A stretch of 64,000 nucleotides of DNA from Mycolicibacterium komanii. Its GTDB lineage: Bacteria; Actinomycetota; Actinomycetes; Mycobacteriales; Mycobacteriaceae. Of the stretch, positions 61,674 to 64,000 are shown in pieces (position 1 is the stretch's first letter; each line of letters starts with the position of its first letter). A program made the translations under genes and the position numbers. Location: NCBI RefSeq assembly GCF_001050035.1, contig NZ_CVTA01000022.1, forward strand, positions 124,001 through 188,000, given 5' to 3'. A model generated the notes under the pieces. It did not search any database. It was not told the origin of the DNA and saw only the letters and a program-made list of their open reading frames with translations.

Positions 61674-62306
61674 GTGACGGGTGGCCGCCGTGACGACGTC
61701 CTGACCGCGCTGCGCGCCGCCGGCAAGCCCATGACCATCAACGAGGTGGCCGAGCAGCTGTCGGTACATCCCAACACCGCGCGGTTTCATCTGGAAGCGC
61801 TGGCCAAACGCGGCCGAGTGGAAACGGTCAAGCCCAGCAGCGCGAAACCGGGCAGGCCGCCCTTGATGTTCCGGGCGTCGGCGGGCATGGACCCCGAGGG
61901 TCCCCGTGACTATCGCACGCTGGCAGGCGTTCTCGCCGACGCCCTCGCACGCCAGCGCGATCCGCAGCGGCGGGCGGTCGCTGCGGGCCGGGCATGGGCG
62001 CAGGCCGAAGTCGGCACCGAGGTCATCCGCGACCGGGGTCTGGCCGTCGACCGCCTGACCGATCTGCTCGCCGCGATGGGCTTCGCACCCGAAAAGCGTT
62101 CCGCCGGTGCCGAGATCGGACTGCGCAACTGCCCGTTCCTGGAGTTGGCACAGAGCAGGCGGGACGTCATCTGTCCCGTGCACCTCGGTCTCATGCAGGG
62201 TGCGCTCTCGAGCTGGGACGCTTCGATCACCGTGGATGCGTTGACCCCGTTCGCCGAGCCGGGGCTCTGCATCGCACATCTGACGCCGAGGAGGCGAGTT
62301 CGATGA
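61674..62306 (+). CDS. HTH regulator with conserved cysteines (SufR/ArsR-like)
   Basis: A 210-residue regulator with a winged helix (MTINEVAEQLSVHPNTARFHLEAL, GRPPLMFRA). The C-terminal domain contains Cys153, Cys167, His170 and Cys199 (NCPFLEL, VICPVHLGL, GLCIAHL). Such spacing recalls Fe-S-sensing regulators of the SufR type, so a cluster or metal sensor is possible. TTG 61656 and GTG 61665 are alternative starts; GTG 61674 has GAAGGA ten bases upstream. It follows the ferredoxin directly and overlaps the next gene by four bases. Confidence 0.82.
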   Translation: MTGGRRDDVLTALRAAGKPMTINEVAEQLSVHPNTARFHLEALAKRGRVETVKPSSAKPGRPPLMFRASAGMDPEGPRDYRTLAGVLADALARQRDPQRRAVAAGRAWAQAEVGTEVIRDRGLAVDRLTDLLAAMGFAPEKRSAGAEIGLRNCPFLELAQSRRDVICPVHLGLMQGALSSWDASITVDALTPFAEPGLCIAHLTPRRRVR

Positions 62307-62737
62307 CTGTCGCACAGGCGATTTCGATCGCGGTCACCTTCGTCTGGCTGGGTATGGTGCTTGCGATCTCCTTCGTCGAGGCCCCGCTGAAGTTCCGTGC
62401 TCCCGGGGTGTCCCTGCAAGTCGGGCTCGGCATCGGCCGGTTGGTCTTCCGCGCGCTCAACAGCATCGAGGTCGGATTCGCCGTGATCTTGGTCGTCGCC
62501 TTGGCGCTCGAGCATCCGTCGTGGATCGTGGTCATCGCGGTCGGAGTCGCCGTCGTGACATTGGCCGCACAGCTGATCGCGGTTCGGCCCGCGCTGAACC
62601 GGCGCTCGGACGTCGTGCTGTCCACCCCGCCGGGACAGGCGCCGACGGGCCGCTCGCGCGCCCACTACGGTTACGTCGCACTCGAGCTCGTCAAGGTTGT
62701 CGCGCTGATCGTCGGCGGAATCGCCTTGCTGGCCTGA
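62303..62737 (+). CDS. Small integral membrane protein
   Basis: A 144-residue protein with four predicted membrane helices (VAQAISIAVTFVWLGMVLAI, LNSIEVGFAVILVVALAL, IVVIAVGVAVVTLAAQLIAV, ALELVKVVALIVGGIALLA). The EAPLKFRAPG loop and terminal helix pattern resemble DUF4149-like proteins, but I do not assign a family. The ATG overlaps the regulator stop (ATGA), so the three genes ferredoxin-regulator-membrane form one operon. Confidence 0.77.
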   Translation: MTVAQAISIAVTFVWLGMVLAISFVEAPLKFRAPGVSLQVGLGIGRLVFRALNSIEVGFAVILVVALALEHPSWIVVIAVGVAVVTLAAQLIAVRPALNRRSDVVLSTPPGQAPTGRSRAHYGYVALELVKVVALIVGGIALLA

Positions 62738-64000
62738 CTATTTCAACAGCGGGTCACGCGGCAGCCCGAGGATACGCTCGGCGATCGTGTTGCGGGTGAT
62801 CTCCGATGTTCCGCCCGCGATCGTCATCGCCCGGTTGCCCAGGTAGGCCAGCGTCAGCGTCGGGGTCTGCCCGACCACGGCCGCCGAGCCCGCCAGCTCC
62901 ATGGCCAGTTCCGTCATCCGTTGGCCCGATTCGGCCACCAGCAGTTTGGTGACGTTGCCCTCCGGCCCCGGCTCCGACCCCGCGATCGCGCGAGTCACCC
63001 GCCGCAGGTTCAGCAGCCGCAGGGTGTGCGTCTCGGCGATGACCTCGCCGGCCCGCCGCAGGTACGTCGCCCTGGTCTCGGCCGGTGCGTTGTCGAGCAG
63101 CTTGACGAGATCGGCCGCGGTGAAGCCGGTTGTGCCGCCGGAACCGCCGCCGATCGAGATCCGCTCGTTGCCCAGCGTCGCGCGGGCGACCAGCCAGCCC
63201 TTGTTCACATCACCGACGACGTCGGTGTCGGGAACGAAGACGTCGTCGAAGAACACCTCGTTGAAGTGGGCATGGCCGGTCAGCCCGCGAAGCGGGTTCA
63301 CCGTCACGCCAGGAGCTTTCATGTCGATGGCCATCATCGTCACGCCGGCGTGCTTGGCCGCATCGGGTTCGGTACGGACGGTGGCCAGACCCCACTGGCA
63401 CTGATGCGCGAGGCTGGTCCACACCTTCTGGCCGGTCACCTTCCAGCCGCCGTCGACCTTCTTGGCCGACGTACGCACCGCGGCCGCATCCGAACCCGCG
63501 CCGGGTTCGGAGAACAGCTGACACCACATCACCTCACCGCGCAGCACCGGCTCGACCCAGCGCTCGCGCTGGTCATCGGTGCCCGCCTGGGCGATGGTCA
63601 GCGTCACCCAGCCGGTGATGCCAAGGTCGGGCCGCTCGACACCGGCGAACTCCTCCTCGATGACCAGCTGCTCGAGCACCTCCGCGGCGCGGCCCCACGG
63701 CTTGGGCCAATGCGGCACCAGGTAGCCGGAGTCGACCAGGAAGTCGCGCTGCTGCTCGGCGGGCAGGGAGCGCAGCTTCGCGACGGCCTCGCGGGCCTGT
63801 TCGCGGAACCGCTCGGCCTCGGGCGGCAGCGTGAACGAGGCGCCGTGCGCCTGACCGCTGCGCTGCGCGTCCACGACGTCAAGCAGTGGATCACCGGCCT
63901 CGGACAGTAACGCCGCCAATGTGCGGGCCCGCCTCAGGTACAGGTGAGAGTCGTGCTCCCAGGTGAACCCGATACCGCCGTGCAACTGAATATTGGTCTG
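62738..64000 (-). CDS. Tandem-domain acyl-CoA dehydrogenase, 5' end beyond the window
   Basis: The 3' 420 codons of a larger gene. The visible start (QLHGGIGFTWEHDSHLYLRRA) is the C-terminal end of a first dehydrogenase domain. A complete second one follows: SEPGAGSDAAAVRTSA, GQKVWTSLAHQ and GGTSEITRNTIAERILGLP. It is therefore a fused double FadE, with the N-terminal domain outside the window. Fused FadE proteins are known in mycobacteria, some in sterol side-chain degradation. The substrate is unknown here. Confidence 0.88.
   Translation of the reverse strand, partial: QTNIQLHGGIGFTWEHDSHLYLRRARTLAALLSEAGDPLLDVVDAQRSGQAHGASFTLPPEAERFREQAREAVAKLRSLPAEQQRDFLVDSGYLVPHWPKPWGRAAEVLEQLVIEEEFAGVERPDLGITGWVTLTIAQAGTDDQRERWVEPVLRGEVMWCQLFSEPGAGSDAAAVRTSAKKVDGGWKVTGQKVWTSLAHQCQWGLATVRTEPDAAKHAGVTMMAIDMKAPGVTVNPLRGLTGHAHFNEVFFDDVFVPDTDVVGDVNKGWLVARATLGNERISIGGGSGGTTGFTAADLVKLLDNAPAETRATYLRRAGEVIAETHTLRLLNLRRVTRAIAGSEPGPEGNVTKLLVAESGQRMTELAMELAGSAAVVGQTPTLTLAYLGNRAMTIAGGTSEITRNTIAERILGLPRDPLLK

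Noticed and set aside
1..64000. CRISPR arrays, tRNA or rRNA genes, insertion sequences, prophage or integrase genes
   Set aside because: No regularly spaced repeats, cloverleaf-like sequences, transposase motifs or target-site duplications were recognised by eye; a tRNAscan or repeat search could still find something missed.

Overview
The window is a stretch of actinobacterial, almost certainly mycobacterial, chromosome with high GC content. It carries mycobacterial hallmark genes: mmpL3, mmpL11, zmp1, pncA, ricR, Mce-associated membrane proteins, mycobacterial hemophores and ESX (type VII) secretion substrates. From about 14.9 kb to 61 kb the gene order follows the M. tuberculosis block Rv0187-Rv0217c as I remember it: O-methyltransferase, ilvD, ricR, L,D-transpeptidase, zmp1, Rv0199/Rv0200, Rv0201c, mmpL11, hemophore, Rv0204c, Rv0205, mmpL3, Rv0207c, trmB, Rv0209/Rv0210, pck, fadD4, fadE3, Rv0216, lipW. 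Extra modules interrupt this order, which suggests an environmental, larger-genome species (Mycolicibacterium-like). No rRNA, tRNA, CRISPR array, insertion sequence or phage gene was recognised.

0-14.6 kb (accessory): a DUF5709-like acidic protein; glycogen debranching enzyme glgX; a crotonase-fold protein lacking both catalytic glutamates; pncA; a tightly overlapping four-gene operon of two polytopic membrane proteins, an unlisted 56-residue membrane protein and a cupredoxin-like lipoprotein; a basic amino-acid decarboxylase paired with a zinc alcohol dehydrogenase; and an orphan operon of three ESX-associated genes without secretion machinery.

14.6-24.1 kb: the O-methyltransferase is followed by an inserted module (IclR regulator divergent from a berberine-bridge-type flavin oxidase and a DAPG-hydrolase-like protein), an exported protein, a SRPBCC protein and ilvD. 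A DUF305 copper lipoprotein and ricR follow, behind a textbook copper-responsive palindrome. Then come a thiamine-binding protein, an F420-type oxidoreductase and an L,D-transpeptidase.

24.1-45.1 kb (cell envelope core): zmp1 and a glycosyltransferase; omamA and its partner; a CoA-binding protein; mmpL11 with its small HTH partner; two hemophores directly followed by a PrrAB-like two-component system; an M23 lipoprotein; a flippase-like membrane protein divergent from an AI-2E family protein; and the trmB-NYN-mmpL3 operon. MmpL3/MmpL11 and the hemophores link mycolate export with haem handling.

45.1-64 kb: two GTPase-like proteins upstream of GTP-dependent PEP carboxykinase, a cyclase-ATPase-TPR signalling protein, and a lipid-type catabolic cluster (fadD4, enoyl-CoA hydratase, GntR, fadE3, double hot-dog hydratase, family III CoA-transferase, amidohydrolase, lipW). 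It ends with a small ferredoxin-regulator-membrane operon and a tandem-domain acyl-CoA dehydrogenase cut by the window end.

Several genes appear leaderless: a TANNNT -10 hexamer sits 6-7 nt before the start codon. This was used to choose starts. Comparisons with M. tuberculosis genes come from memory of those families, not from a search.
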